The notes beneath the pieces were generated by a model, which saw nothing but the letters and a program-made list of their open reading frames with translations, searched no databases and was not told the DNA's origin. From contig NZ_CP126981.1 in assembly GCF_030252325.1 (NCBI RefSeq), forward strand, positions 3,720,001-3,784,000: a DNA stretch of 64,000 bases, in the 5' to 3' direction. The translations under genes were made by a program, and so were the position numbers. How positions within the stretch are numbered: position 1 is the stretch's first letter; the number at the start of each line of letters is the position of its first letter. This DNA is from Candidatus Mycobacterium wuenschmannii. Lineage in GTDB: Bacteria; Actinomycetota; Actinomycetes; Mycobacteriales; Mycobacteriaceae. Of the stretch, positions 9,606 to 18,345 are shown piece after piece.

Positions 9606-10388
9606 TCAGGGATGCAGATTCCACTGGCCGCAGTCCTGGGCCAGGACGTCATTGACGTCGACCTCCGACCCGCCGACCACCGGGCCCGGCGTCGATGCGG
9701 TGCTCACGATGCGCTGGTAGAGGACCGCGGCGGGATCGATCTGACCGTGCGACCACGACCGGGTCTGCCAGGCCCACTTCTTGCCGGGCGTGCGCGAATT
9801 GCCGATGACACCGTCGGCGGCGGCCCACTGACAGACGTTGATGCCGCCGTAGACGCCGGTGCGCTGCACGCCGATGACCGAGTTGATGCCGCGAAACCAT
9901 TGCAGTGCAACGTTATTCCACGTGTCGTGGTTGATGTCGTCGTCGACGGTGAAGAAGATCGGGGCGCTCTGGCCACCGCCGGCGGCGGTGTGCAGTTGCC
10001 AGGCCGTCTTGGCGTCGGCGACGCCGCCGGGGTACCCACGCAGGAAATCTGACGGTGCCGTTCCGCCCGGCTTGCCGTACTGGTAGTTACTGACGATCAC
10101 CAACCCGGCGGCAGTCAGCGATTGGGCGTAGGGCCGGGTGATCGGCTTGGCGCCGAAGGACGATCCGGGACGCGACAGCGAGACATAGTTGACCACGCCG
10201 GCGTGGCCGGCCGCCCGAATATCTTGCGCCGGGATCTGGTGCATGGCGTAGTCGATCAGCGTCGGCGCCGCGGCCGAGGCCGTCGGACTGCCCACGCTCG
10301 CGGAAGCCGCACCGAGTCCGGCGACCGCCGACATCGCGGCGGCATAGCGGAGTGCGTCCCGCCGGGTAACCGGACGTGAATCGTGCAC
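9606..10388 (-). CDS. Tat-exported DUF1906 (Rv2525c-like, glycoside-hydrolase-like) protein
   Basis: 260 residues from a GTG. The N-terminus has a twin-arginine signal (VTRRDALRYAA), an Ala/Gly-rich hydrophobic stretch, and an Ala-rich end (TASAAA) fit for signal peptidase cleavage near residue 40. The mature part (LIDYAMHQIP, FFTVDDDINHD, VYGGINVCQW) matches the DUF1906 TIM-barrel family, which includes the M. tuberculosis Tat substrate Rv2525c. The acidic DDD resembles the active-site strand of GH25-like enzymes, which suggests action on cell-wall glycans; activity is not established for the family. Two 9-bp direct repeats lie just upstream. There is no obvious operon partner. Confidence 0.85.
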   Translation of the reverse strand: MHDSRPVTRRDALRYAAAMSAVAGLGAASASVGSPTASAAAPTLIDYAMHQIPAQDIRAAGHAGVVNYVSLSRPGSSFGAKPITRPYAQSLTAAGLVIVSNYQYGKPGGTAPSDFLRGYPGGVADAKTAWQLHTAAGGGQSAPIFFTVDDDINHDTWNNVALQWFRGINSVIGVQRTGVYGGINVCQWAAADGVIGNSRTPGKKWAWQTRSWSHGQIDPAAVLYQRIVSTASTPGPVVGGSEVDVNDVLAQDCGQWNLHP

Positions 10389-10392
10389 CGCG

Positions 10393-10419
10393 TGATGTTA
10401 ACAGTGTGGCTGATGTTAA
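10393..10419 (-). promoter_or_regulatory. paired 9-bp direct repeats upstream of the DUF1906 gene
   Basis: On the gene's strand TTAACATCA occurs twice (10419-10411 and 10401-10393), separated by 9 bases, a period of 18 bp. The second copy ends 5 bases before the GTG start. The half-sites include GTTAAC or TTTAAC. Two same-orientation boxes less than two helical turns apart suggest binding by a response regulator or activator dimer, but position over the start could also mean repression. Confidence 0.4.
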
Positions 10420-10510
10420 AGATGTAGCCTCGCCGCTGCAAACCAGAAGATTCTCCGGAAGCCGTCTCGGCGTCAGTGTCGTCCGTGCGGCGGAGATGTG
10501 CCCTGGTCGG

Positions 10511-11026
10511 TCAGGCGGTCTTGGCCTCGGTCGCACGCTTGAGCGAGTCCAGCGTCTTGCGGATGTTGGTCCGCTGGAATTCCGGAAAGGTCTTGCCCGA
10601 GGTAACAATTCGATCGAACACCGCGACGACGGGGTCGGGCCAGGACGTCCTGTCGTCGGTCCACGTTTCGGTGACCCGCGTGGTGCCCTCACCGATCGGC
10701 TCGAACAGGTACTCCCACGACGCGTTCGGCGCTTTGATGCGAGGAGTGCGGACCCCGATCGCATGCACCGTGAAGGCAAACTTCCGGCCCGGGTCCGCGT
10801 CAGTGACGGTGCACCGGGTGACCCACTTTGCCCGCCCGCGCTTGTTGCGTCCTTCGAAGGTCATTCCGACGAACGCCGCGCCATCGTCGGCCGGATTCAA
10901 TACGGTTGCGCCGCGGTTTTCCGGACTCCAGTCCGGAATCCGGGTCGGATCGCTCACCATTGCGTACAGCGATTCCGGAGTCGCGTCGATGTCGACGGTG
11001 TCCGAGACGGTCAAGATCCGTGCCAT
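10511..11026 (-). CDS. SRPBCC (START-like) family protein
   Basis: 171 residues. The N-terminus (VSDTVDIDATPESLYAMVSD) followed by DPTRIPDWSPE is the standard opening of the SRPBCC/polyketide-cyclase-like fold, and a WEYLFEPI...TRVTETW strand pair supports it. These proteins form a hydrophobic cavity for lipids or small hydrophobic ligands. No catalytic residue can be singled out. It stands alone between the DUF1906 gene and the antiporter, so its ligand cannot be inferred. Confidence 0.8.
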   Translation of the reverse strand: MARILTVSDTVDIDATPESLYAMVSDPTRIPDWSPENRGATVLNPADDGAAFVGMTFEGRNKRGRAKWVTRCTVTDADPGRKFAFTVHAIGVRTPRIKAPNASWEYLFEPIGEGTTRVTETWTDDRTSWPDPVVAVFDRIVTSGKTFPEFQRTNIRKTLDSLKRATEAKTA

Positions 11027-11093
11027 CAGTCCTCCAATGTTTCGCGCAGCATTGACCGGAATGCGGGAAATTACACCCGCTCTGACGCGGTGA

Positions 11094-12770
11094 TCACGGC
11101 CGGCTGAACGTCAACATGCCTTCCTCGTGGTCGAGTGCGCGCCCGAGAGCCCGCAGACCCTGGTCCGGCAGCATGCCCGCGTCCCGCCAGCGCACCAATT
11201 CCTCGCGCTGGGCGTCGATCGCCTCGCGCCGCATCTCGAGTAGCGCCTCGTCGTTGGGAAAGGCGGGGATGTCATCGGTGTCCGTCACGTCGAGCACATC
11301 GAGTTGCTGCTGGCGTACCGTAAGTCGTGCCGACAGCTGCTTGAGGACCGTGTCGATGGCGGGGCCCTCAATCGTGTTGTCGCTCTGCTGCTTCAGCGCG
11401 TCCAAGCGTTCGATAGCCGCTCGGATCGCCGCAATGCCGGCCAGCTTTCGCAGCCGCGACTCGTCGGCCGGCTTGGCGCGGATACCCAGCGCGCGGGCCA
11501 GTGGGGCGAAGGTCAGTCCTTGCCCAATCAGCGTCACCAACACGACTACCAACGTGCAGAACAGCAGCAGGTCCCGTTCGGGGAAGGGTGCACCCGTCTC
11601 GGTCACCAGCGGCACCGTGAAGATGGCGGCCAGGCTCACGACGCCGCGGGTGCCGGCCCAACTCAAGACGAATACCTCACGGCCGCTGAGTCGTTGGGAG
11701 TTGCGTTCGCGCGACAGGCGACGCGGGACGGAGTCGGCCGCCTCGTCGGGGCCCGACACATCGCCGAGGCGGGTGTGCAGCGGGCGTGGCAGTAGCTGCG
11801 TCACCAGCAACCACAACGGCCGCAGCAACAGCACCACGGCGAGGGTGATCCCCACCGCCACCACGATCGTCGATGGCTGAAAGGCATGCAGGCCCTTCAG
11901 GATTCGCGGTAACTGTTGCCCGATGAGCAGGAAGACGAATCCCTCGAGCAGGAAGTTGGTCAGCCGCCACACCGCCCGTGTCTGCAACCGGCTGGCGCCG
12001 GATTCCGTTCGCGGCAGATCGTGCCCGACTATCAACCCGCACACCACCACGGCCAGCACACCGGACGCGTGGACTTCCTCGGCGGCCAGGTACGCCACGA
12101 ACGGGGTGGCAAGCGACACGGCATTGGCCGTCAAAATGTCTGACGTCCAACGGCTTACAAGGCGCCGGAAGATCGCGATCGCCACCCCGACCGCGAGACC
12201 CCCGACCGCGGCGAGCGCGAACTTACCGATGGCCGATGGCGCCGAGAAGCCACCACCGCTGGCGGCGGCGACGGCAACCGACAACGTGGTCAGCGCGGTC
12301 GCGTCGTTGAGCAATCCCTCGCCCTCGATCAACGTGATGATGTTGGCCGGCAGCCCGACCTTGCGCGCGACGGCCAGCGCGGCCACCGGATCCGGCGGGG
12401 CCACCGCCGCACCCAGCGCCGTGCCGACCGCGAAGGTCGCGCCGCCGACCAGAAACGCGAACGCCACGCCTACCGAGCACGCGGTCAACAGCACCAGCGC
12501 CACCGACAAACTGATCACCGCGCGCAGATTGCGCCGGATCTCGACCAGCGACGACTCCAGAGCGGCGTAGTAGAGCAGCGGCGGCAGGATGCAGTACAGC
12601 GCGGGCTCGGGTCGCAGCGCGATATTGGGTCCAGGCAAAAACGCATAGGCGATCCCGCCTAGGGCCAGCAGCGCCGCGCTGGGCAATCCGGTCCGTTCCG
12701 CGATCCAGTGCACCCCGACGATGACGCCGACGGCGGACAACAACAACACCAGACCTAAGTGCAGACTCAC
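11094..12770 (-). CDS. Na+/H+ antiporter, CPA1 family
   Basis: About 558 residues with some 12 hydrophobic segments in the first two thirds and the signature GEGLLNDATAL of CPA1 exchangers, whose Asp residues take part in ion binding. A charged cytoplasmic tail of about 150 residues follows the last membrane segment. The GTG at 12770 (VSLHLGLVLLL) was chosen because it opens directly into the first membrane helix and is preceded by GATGGGGGC; a longer frame adds a charged, unlikely N-terminus. Predicted to exchange Na+ or K+ for protons across the plasma membrane. Confidence 0.88.
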   Translation of the reverse strand: MSLHLGLVLLLSAVGVIVGVHWIAERTGLPSAALLALGGIAYAFLPGPNIALRPEPALYCILPPLLYYAALESSLVEIRRNLRAVISLSVALVLLTACSVGVAFAFLVGGATFAVGTALGAAVAPPDPVAALAVARKVGLPANIITLIEGEGLLNDATALTTLSVAVAAASGGGFSAPSAIGKFALAAVGGLAVGVAIAIFRRLVSRWTSDILTANAVSLATPFVAYLAAEEVHASGVLAVVVCGLIVGHDLPRTESGASRLQTRAVWRLTNFLLEGFVFLLIGQQLPRILKGLHAFQPSTIVVAVGITLAVVLLLRPLWLLVTQLLPRPLHTRLGDVSGPDEAADSVPRRLSRERNSQRLSGREVFVLSWAGTRGVVSLAAIFTVPLVTETGAPFPERDLLLFCTLVVVLVTLIGQGLTFAPLARALGIRAKPADESRLRKLAGIAAIRAAIERLDALKQQSDNTIEGPAIDTVLKQLSARLTVRQQQLDVLDVTDTDDIPAFPNDEALLEMRREAIDAQREELVRWRDAGMLPDQGLRALGRALDHEEGMLTFSRP

Positions 12771-12873
12771 GCCCCCATCATCCCGGCACTTCTTCGAGGC
12801 ACGCACACTCAGGCGACGGTCTCAGGGCTACTTCGTGGGGTTTCCGGGGCGCTCGCCCGGGTACAGGCTGTCC

Positions 12874-13101
12874 ATGGAAACGCTGGTCCGCGCGCAGCGG
12901 GCGTCGCTCAAAGTCGCCAAGGTCCAGCGCCGTATCTGGCTGATCCAGGCGTTGTTCTGGCCTGTCATTGTCATCGGCGGACTGCTCACCGCGGCTGCGG
13001 CAGCGCGGTGGGCGTGGAATCGGCGCACCGCGTCGGCCGAAAGCCGCGATGTCGTCACACCCCAACCGCTAGGTTCGGATTCGACCTCGGCACGGGGATG
13101 A
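12874..13101 (+). CDS. small single-pass membrane protein
   Basis: A 75-residue product from the ATG at 12874. A basic N-terminal region (RAQRASLKVAKVQRR) precedes one hydrophobic segment (ALFWPVIVIGGLLTAAAAA), followed by a polar tail. The layout suggests an inner-membrane anchor with its N-terminus inside. No family is recognised. It is divergent from the antiporter and could be a partner, but that is only position. The reading frame continues upstream without a good ribosome site, so the start is uncertain. Confidence 0.5.
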   Translation: METLVRAQRASLKVAKVQRRIWLIQALFWPVIVIGGLLTAAAAARWAWNRRTASAESRDVVTPQPLGSDSTSARG

Positions 13102-13206
13102 GCACGGAGCGCGATTAGACAGCGCCTCCAACGGGAATCTGTTCGGGTGATCAGGCGGGCAGGTGCCGGGCTGAATCTCCATCGCAAGGAAGCGGGAGGT
13201 GTGCGC

Positions 13207-13584
13207 GTGGTGAATGGCCCCTCCCCGTTGAAGTTGGCCGAACGAACCGACGGCGACGCGGTGGTGATATCCGCGGAAGGCATCGTCGACATGGCCGCCG
13301 CCCCGACGCTGACCGAGCAGATACGCGCGGCCCTGCGCCGACGCCCCGCCGTCCTGATCATCGATCTCACGAAAGTCACTTTCCTTGCCACCGCCGGCAT
13401 GAGTGTGCTGATGGAGACCGATCGCACGAGCAAGGAAAGATCGATCGTGTTTCGGGTGGTAGCAGACGGGCCCGTCACCGTAATGCCCATGCAGCTCTTG
13501 GGAATCGACGACCTGCTGGCGATCTATCCGACCGTCGACGCTGCGCGTGAGGGTCTACCTCCGAGCACCGCGCCCGCCCACTGA
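13207..13584 (+). CDS. STAS-domain anti-sigma factor antagonist
   Basis: 125 residues from GTG at 13207, chosen because GGAGG ends 7 bases upstream. The fold is clear: VISAEGIVDMAAAPTLTEQI, then VLIIDLTKVTFLATAGMSVL. The latter aligns with the phosphorylation loop of SpoIIAA (FMDSSGLGV). At the usual phospho-Ser position this protein has Ala, with Thr just before it, so Thr may be the acceptor or control may not use phosphorylation. Such proteins bind an anti-sigma kinase and release a sigma factor. No kinase or sigma gene is adjacent. Confidence 0.85.
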   Translation: MVNGPSPLKLAERTDGDAVVISAEGIVDMAAAPTLTEQIRAALRRRPAVLIIDLTKVTFLATAGMSVLMETDRTSKERSIVFRVVADGPVTVMPMQLLGIDDLLAIYPTVDAAREGLPPSTAPAH

Positions 13585-13710
13585 CGCGGGTTTCCCGGAA
13601 CGAAACCAGACGGCGGTGCCATTAATGCCGCGCATTTCCCGGCCGGCCGCTGAATATGCGTCGGGACGAATGCGTGCCGAGGGCCGGTACACCCCTTGCG
13701 GCTGACCGCC

Positions 13711-13742
13711 AGAATCGACTCTAATTTTATAGAGTAGATTCT
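13711..13742. promoter_or_regulatory. 13-bp inverted repeat upstream of the aldehyde dehydrogenase
   Basis: Arms AGAATCGACTCTA (13711-13723) and TAGAGTAGATTCT (13730-13742) match at 12 of 13 positions around a 6-base AT-only spacer. The element ends 36 bases before the TTG start. Length and symmetry fit a TetR- or GntR-type operator. A TTGCGG at 13696-13701 could serve as -35, which would put the palindrome over the -10. No regulator gene is next to it. Confidence 0.6.
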
Positions 13743-13778
13743 CTTGAGCGAGCGGCCCCGCCGAAAGGATGAAGGACT

Positions 13779-15185
13779 TTGAGTAACGCCATTGCGGTCT
13801 TCAACCCGTCCAACGAGGAGCAGATCGCGGAGGTCCCGGACTCCGATCAGGCGGCCGTCGACGCGGCGGTGGCACGCGCGCGGGAAACGTTCGAGTCGGG
13901 GGTGTGGCGTAAGGCGCCGGCCTCGCACCGGGCGAACGTGCTGTTCCGTGCGGCCCGCATCATCGAGGAGCGCGCCGACGAACTGGCCGCGCTCGAGGCC
14001 CAAGACAACGGCATGAACGCCAACGCGGCAAAGCACATCATTCCGGTCTCGGTCGACATGCTGAAGTACTACGCCGGATGGGTCGGCAAGATCCACGGCG
14101 AGTCGGCGAACCTGGTCTCCGACGGCCTCCTCGGCAGCTGGGAGACCTACCACACCTTCACCCAGCTCGAGCCCGTCGGCGTCGTCGGCCTCATCATCCC
14201 GTGGAACGGCCCCTTCTTCGTCGCGATGCTCAAGGTCGCGCCCGCGCTGGCGGCGGGCTGTAGCGCCGTGCTGAAACCCGCTGAGGAGACGCCACTTACG
14301 GCGCTGAAGCTGGAAGAGATCTTCCGTGAGGCCGGTCTGCCTGACGGCGTTCTCAACGTCATCACCGGTTACGGCGAGACCACCGGCGCGGCGTTGACCG
14401 CACACCCGGACGTGGACAAGATCTCCTTCACCGGATCGACCGAAGTCGGCCGGCTGATCGTCAAGGCGGCCGCTGGCAACCTCAAGCGCCTGACGCTGGA
14501 ACTGGGCGGCAAGTCGCCGTTGATCATGTTCGACGATGCCAACCTCGACAAGGCGATCATGGGTGCCGGCATGGGTCTGCTGGCCGGCTCCGGCCAGAAC
14601 TGTTCGTGCACCTCCCGGATGTATGTCCAGCGCGGGATCTACGACCAGGTGGTCGAGGGTTTGGCCAACTTCGCCAAGATGCTGCCGATGGGCGGCAGCG
14701 AGGACCCCAATTCGGTTCTGGGACCACTGATCAGTGACAAGCAGCGCACCCGGGTCGCCGGCATCGTCAACGACGGTGTGTCCGGTGGCGCGGAGGTGAT
14801 CACCGGCGGCCAGCCGATGGATCGCAAAGGATATTTCTACGAGGCGACGATCATCACCAACACCACGCCCGACATGCGGCTGATCAAGGAAGAGATCTTC
14901 GGGCCGGTCGGCTGCGTCATCCCGTTCGACGACGAGGACGAGGTGTTGGCCGCGGCCAACGACACGCACTACGGGCTGGCCGGCTCCATCTGGACCGAGA
15001 ACCTCAGCCGTGCCCACCGGGTGGTGAATGAGCTTCACGCAGGCCAGATTTGGGTGAACTCGGCGCTAGCGGCAGACCCCTCGATGCCGATCAGCGGCCA
15101 CAAGCAGTCCGGCTGGGGCGGCGAGCGCGGCCGCAAGGGCATCGAGGCGTACTTCAACACCAAGGCGGTCTACATCGGGCTCTAG
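13779..15185 (+). CDS. aldehyde dehydrogenase (NAD(P)+)
   Basis: 468 residues, the normal length for the ALDH superfamily. The cofactor motif FTGSTEVG, the general-base context LELGGKSP and the nucleophile motif GQNC (Cys275, followed by Cys277) are all present, so the enzyme should be active in oxidising an aldehyde to an acid. The start is TTG at 13779 with AAAGGA upstream; the nearer ATG reads into an early stop. A 32-bp palindromic site lies just upstream, so expression is probably induced by a ligand. The substrate is not predictable from the sequence. Confidence 0.92.
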   Translation: MSNAIAVFNPSNEEQIAEVPDSDQAAVDAAVARARETFESGVWRKAPASHRANVLFRAARIIEERADELAALEAQDNGMNANAAKHIIPVSVDMLKYYAGWVGKIHGESANLVSDGLLGSWETYHTFTQLEPVGVVGLIIPWNGPFFVAMLKVAPALAAGCSAVLKPAEETPLTALKLEEIFREAGLPDGVLNVITGYGETTGAALTAHPDVDKISFTGSTEVGRLIVKAAAGNLKRLTLELGGKSPLIMFDDANLDKAIMGAGMGLLAGSGQNCSCTSRMYVQRGIYDQVVEGLANFAKMLPMGGSEDPNSVLGPLISDKQRTRVAGIVNDGVSGGAEVITGGQPMDRKGYFYEATIITNTTPDMRLIKEEIFGPVGCVIPFDDEDEVLAAANDTHYGLAGSIWTENLSRAHRVVNELHAGQIWVNSALAADPSMPISGHKQSGWGGERGRKGIEAYFNTKAVYIGL

Positions 15186-15195
15186 ACTGCCGCGC

Positions 15196-15480
15196 GTGGC
15201 TCATGAAATTCACGTCAAGACAGTCGACGGCGGCGTTGTCTACGACAACGCGCTCAGCTACGGACGCGAGCAGGGCGAACTCTGGGTCCAGGTGGGTGAC
15301 GACCCGGACCACGCCGACACCATCTACTTCGCGAGCGGCTATTGGCAGCAGTACGTCGTCGACCCGCACAGCGAGGACCCCCTCGACCTCGACGAGATCT
15401 ACGAGGACGAGGACGAATACGAGTACGAATACGACGAAGACGAACCGGACGACGACGCGGCGGTCGAGTCAGCCCTCTAG
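15196..15480 (+). CDS. small protein with a Glu/Asp/Tyr-rich tail
   Basis: 94 residues from GTG, 10 bases after the aldehyde dehydrogenase stop, so it is probably co-transcribed. The first 55 residues look like a compact beta-rich fold (VYDNALSYGREQGELWVQV, IYFASGYWQQYVV). The last 35 are almost only Asp, Glu and Tyr, including repeated EY pairs, giving a strongly negative tail that may bind cations or a basic partner. No family is recognised. Its last 12 bases overlap the end of the convergent DJ-1-like gene. Confidence 0.7.
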   Translation: MAHEIHVKTVDGGVVYDNALSYGREQGELWVQVGDDPDHADTIYFASGYWQQYVVDPHSEDPLDLDEIYEDEDEYEYEYDEDEPDDDAAVESAL

Positions 15481-16158
15481 CACCTCGACGACCTTCTTGG
15501 CGGTGGCCTTGGCGGACCCGGGGTTCTGACCGGTGACGAGTCGTCCGTCGACGACCACATGCGAGGCAAACGGAATCAGTCCCTTGCCGTAGCGGGCGCC
15601 GCGCTTCTTCATCTCGTCCTCGGCGTTGTACGGCACCAACTTGTTGACCCGCGCCAACACCTCCTCCGACCAGGCGAATCCGGTGAGCTTGCGGCCGGCG
15701 ACCAACAACGATCCGTCCGACAGCGTGGTGTTCAACAACCCGCAGTAGCCATGACACACCGACGAGACGACTCCGCCGCGTTCGAAGATCTCGCGCGTAA
15801 TGCGTTGCAGCCCTGCGCTATCCGGAAAGTCGAACATCACCGCATGCCCGCCGGTGAAGTAGATCGCGGCGAAATCAGTCGCGTCGATCGCGTCGGGTGC
15901 CACCGTCCGGTGTAGGAGCATCATCTTTCGATCGTCTTTCCGCCATTTCTTGGCGCTCTTGTCGTAGTTCGGAAACTTCAACGAACGCGGCTCCAGCGGC
16001 GACGTCCCGCCTTTCGGGCTGACGATCGTCTGCTCGTATCCGGCTTCGGCGAACACGTGGTAGGCGTGTGTCAGCTCTGACAGCCACAGCCCGGTCGGCT
16101 CGGACGGATCTTCGTAATGAGAGACGTTGGAGACGACGTTGAGGATGCGCTTGGCCAT
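15469..16158 (-). CDS. DJ-1/PfpI (class I glutamine-amidotransferase-like) family protein
   Basis: 229 residues. The nucleophile-elbow cysteine sits in SSVCHGYCGLL after an IYFTGGHAVMFDFPD strand, as in Hsp31/YhbO-type DJ-1 proteins. Family members act as glyoxalase III, deglycase or chaperone-like stress proteins. The ATG at 16158 was chosen because TGGAGAC precedes it and the DJ-1 fold begins at once (MAKRILNVVSNV). The gene is convergent with, and overlaps by 12 bases, the small acidic gene. Proximity to the aldehyde dehydrogenase suggests a reactive-carbonyl theme, an inference. Confidence 0.88.
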   Translation of the reverse strand: MAKRILNVVSNVSHYEDPSEPTGLWLSELTHAYHVFAEAGYEQTIVSPKGGTSPLEPRSLKFPNYDKSAKKWRKDDRKMMLLHRTVAPDAIDATDFAAIYFTGGHAVMFDFPDSAGLQRITREIFERGGVVSSVCHGYCGLLNTTLSDGSLLVAGRKLTGFAWSEEVLARVNKLVPYNAEDEMKKRGARYGKGLIPFASHVVVDGRLVTGQNPGSAKATAKKVVEVLEG

Positions 16159-16308
16159 GTCTCCAGAATTCACGCGTTGGCCTGGCGGCGCCAGCAGTTG
16201 GACACATAGATCCAAAACGGAGCCGCCGCAGTTCGACTGACGCCGGGTGAGCGATGCCATAGCTAATCCGTTGGACATCCTGCACGGACGCTTCTTACGG
16301 TTCAGGAT

Positions 16309-17517
16309 GTGTCGAGCGAGCAAGACTGGACCGGGCATACCCGGGGTTCGGCGGCTTACAGTCGCCTGCTCGCCGCGCTGGGGTGCGCGGGCGTCGCGAC
16401 ATTCGCGCAGCTGTACTCGCCGCAGGCGGTATTGCCGCTGATTTCAACGGACTTGGGCGTCGGAGCGGCGAGCGCGGCACTGGTCGTCTCTGCATCCACT
16501 GTGGGCTTGGCGCTCGGTGTCATCCCGTGGTCCGCGTTGGCCGACCGGATCGGACGGGTGCGGGCGATCTCGATCTCCGTGACGGTCGCCACCCTGGTCG
16601 GGATGTTGGTGCCGTTCGCCCCGTCGTTTCCGTTGCTGCTGGCCGGGCGCTTCGTCGAAGGCGCGATGGTCGGCGGGGTCCCGGCTATTGCGGTGGCCTA
16701 CCTGACCGAGGAAGTCGACCCGGTCCACGCGGCGCAGGCAGCCGGCACGTTCGTCGGCGGCACCACAATCGGAGGACTGCTGGGACGCATCGTATCGAGC
16801 CCGATCGCCGAAGTGGCCGGGTGGCGAGTCGGTGTCTTCACCGTCGCCGTCATCTGCGGTGTCGCGGCAATGGGTTTCGTCAGGTTGGCGCCCGACCCGC
16901 GCGGCTTCACGCCGGTACAGCGTCACGACGTCAATCCTGAAGGTGGGCTTGGTCATCGGCTGATTGTGAACCTGCGTACCCCGCGACAACTGGTGCTGTT
17001 CGCACAGGGGTTTCTTCTGATGGGCGGCTTCGTGGCGCTCTATAACTTCCTCGGCTTCTATCTGACCCGCGCCCCGTTTCGGTTGGCCCCGTCGGTGGTG
17101 AGCCTGATGTTTCTCGCCTACCTCGCCGGCACCTGGGCCTCGTCGCGCGCGGGTGCCGAGGCGACGCGCTTCGGCCGTAAACGCGTCCTACTGGTCTCCG
17201 TCGCGATCATGATGGCAGGCATTCTGATGACGTTGAGCGCCAACGTGATTGCTGTCCTGGCCGGTCTGGTGGTCGCCACGGCCGGCTTCTTCGGCGCCCA
17301 CTCGACCGCCGCCGGCTGGACCGGCCAAGCCGCACCGGTGGGCAAAGCGCAGGCGTCATCCTTGTACAACCTGTTCTATTACGGCGGTTCGAGCGCCATC
17401 GGATGGCTGGGCGGAGTCGCGTTCGACGCGCGCGGCTGGGCGGCGGTTGCCGCGACGATTCTGCTGTGCGCCGGTATCGCCGCGACCCTCGCCGCGCTGT
17501 TCCTTCATGATGGTTAG
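16309..17517 (+). CDS. MFS permease (drug/metabolite efflux type)
   Basis: 402 residues with about 12 hydrophobic segments. The loop 2-3 motif is LADRIGRVRAI and there is a second copy-like motif (AEATRFGRKRVLL) in the C-terminal half, both typical of MFS. The opening FAQLYSPQAVLPLI resembles the YnfM/Bcr-like efflux subgroup. The start is a GTG with a poor ribosome site. The stop codon directly abuts the GTG of the next gene, so the two are likely translated together. Confidence 0.88.
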   Translation: MSSEQDWTGHTRGSAAYSRLLAALGCAGVATFAQLYSPQAVLPLISTDLGVGAASAALVVSASTVGLALGVIPWSALADRIGRVRAISISVTVATLVGMLVPFAPSFPLLLAGRFVEGAMVGGVPAIAVAYLTEEVDPVHAAQAAGTFVGGTTIGGLLGRIVSSPIAEVAGWRVGVFTVAVICGVAAMGFVRLAPDPRGFTPVQRHDVNPEGGLGHRLIVNLRTPRQLVLFAQGFLLMGGFVALYNFLGFYLTRAPFRLAPSVVSLMFLAYLAGTWASSRAGAEATRFGRKRVLLVSVAIMMAGILMTLSANVIAVLAGLVVATAGFFGAHSTAAGWTGQAAPVGKAQASSLYNLFYYGGSSAIGWLGGVAFDARGWAAVAATILLCAGIAATLAALFLHDG

Positions 17518-18345
17518 GTGCTGCAGAAATCAATCGACGCTGTCGCGGCGGAAAGCATCGGTATCGAGTGGTCGATGTCCGTGCGGGACAACACCGGCCG
17601 AGAATTGGCCGTTCTCGATGCCGACCGGGTACTGAACACCGCGAGCGTCGGCAAATTGCTGTTGCTCATCGAGGTCGCACGGCGCTCTGCCGCGGACGAC
17701 CTCGACGGCGCGACCTTGTTGAGCCGGAGTACCGCGCCCTGGGCCGCGGACTCCGGGCTGTGGCAGCACCTGGGCATCGAGCAGCTGTCGGTCGATGACC
17801 TGTGCGTGCTCGTCGCCAGCGTCAGTGACAACCTAGCGACCAACGTTCTGCTCGAACACGTTGGCGTGCAATCGGTCAAGGCCCTCGCCGAATCGCTGGG
17901 CCTTGCTCATACGGCGCTGCTCGACTATGTCCGGGATCACCGCGACGTCGCCGATCCGCCGACCCTCTCGACCGGAACAGCCTCGGAACTATCGGATCTG
18001 ACGAGCCGACTGTCTCGGCGCCAGGTGGTCTCGGAGGCAGTGTCCGACCGGGTGAACGGGTGGCTGGCCACGGGGGTGGACCTGTCGATGATCGCCTCGG
18101 GTCTTGGTCTCGACCCGCTCACGCATGCCGCGTCAAGTCGAGTCTGGTTCGTGCGCAACAAGACTGGTGCCGACGAGGGTATTCGGGCCGACGTCGGCAC
18201 CATCGGCCGTGGCGCGGAAGGATATGCCTACGCCGTCGTCGCGAATTGGGATGTCAATGGAACCGATCGTAGCGCCGCGGCGCTATCCGGCATGCGGGCC
18301 GTCGGGATCGCGTTGAAAACCGCGATCGACCGCTCCGCTACTTGA
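17518..18345 (+). CDS. cytoplasmic class A beta-lactamase-like serine hydrolase
   Basis: 275 residues with all three penicillin-recognising motifs: SVGK (Ser43-Lys46), SDN (103-105) and KTG (215-217). It lacks a signal peptide or lipobox, and the omega-loop segment that should carry the deacylating Glu (ExxLN) is not recognisable in the PPTLSTG region. A periplasmic penicillinase is therefore unlikely; a cytoplasmic esterase/amidase or a penicillin-binding remnant is possible. The GTG start touches the stop of the permease, which suggests a transport-plus-hydrolysis pair. Its end overlaps the convergent barstar gene by 8 bases. Confidence 0.85.
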   Translation: MLQKSIDAVAAESIGIEWSMSVRDNTGRELAVLDADRVLNTASVGKLLLLIEVARRSAADDLDGATLLSRSTAPWAADSGLWQHLGIEQLSVDDLCVLVASVSDNLATNVLLEHVGVQSVKALAESLGLAHTALLDYVRDHRDVADPPTLSTGTASELSDLTSRLSRRQVVSEAVSDRVNGWLATGVDLSMIASGLGLDPLTHAASSRVWFVRNKTGADEGIRADVGTIGRGAEGYAYAVVANWDVNGTDRSAAALSGMRAVGIALKTAIDRSAT

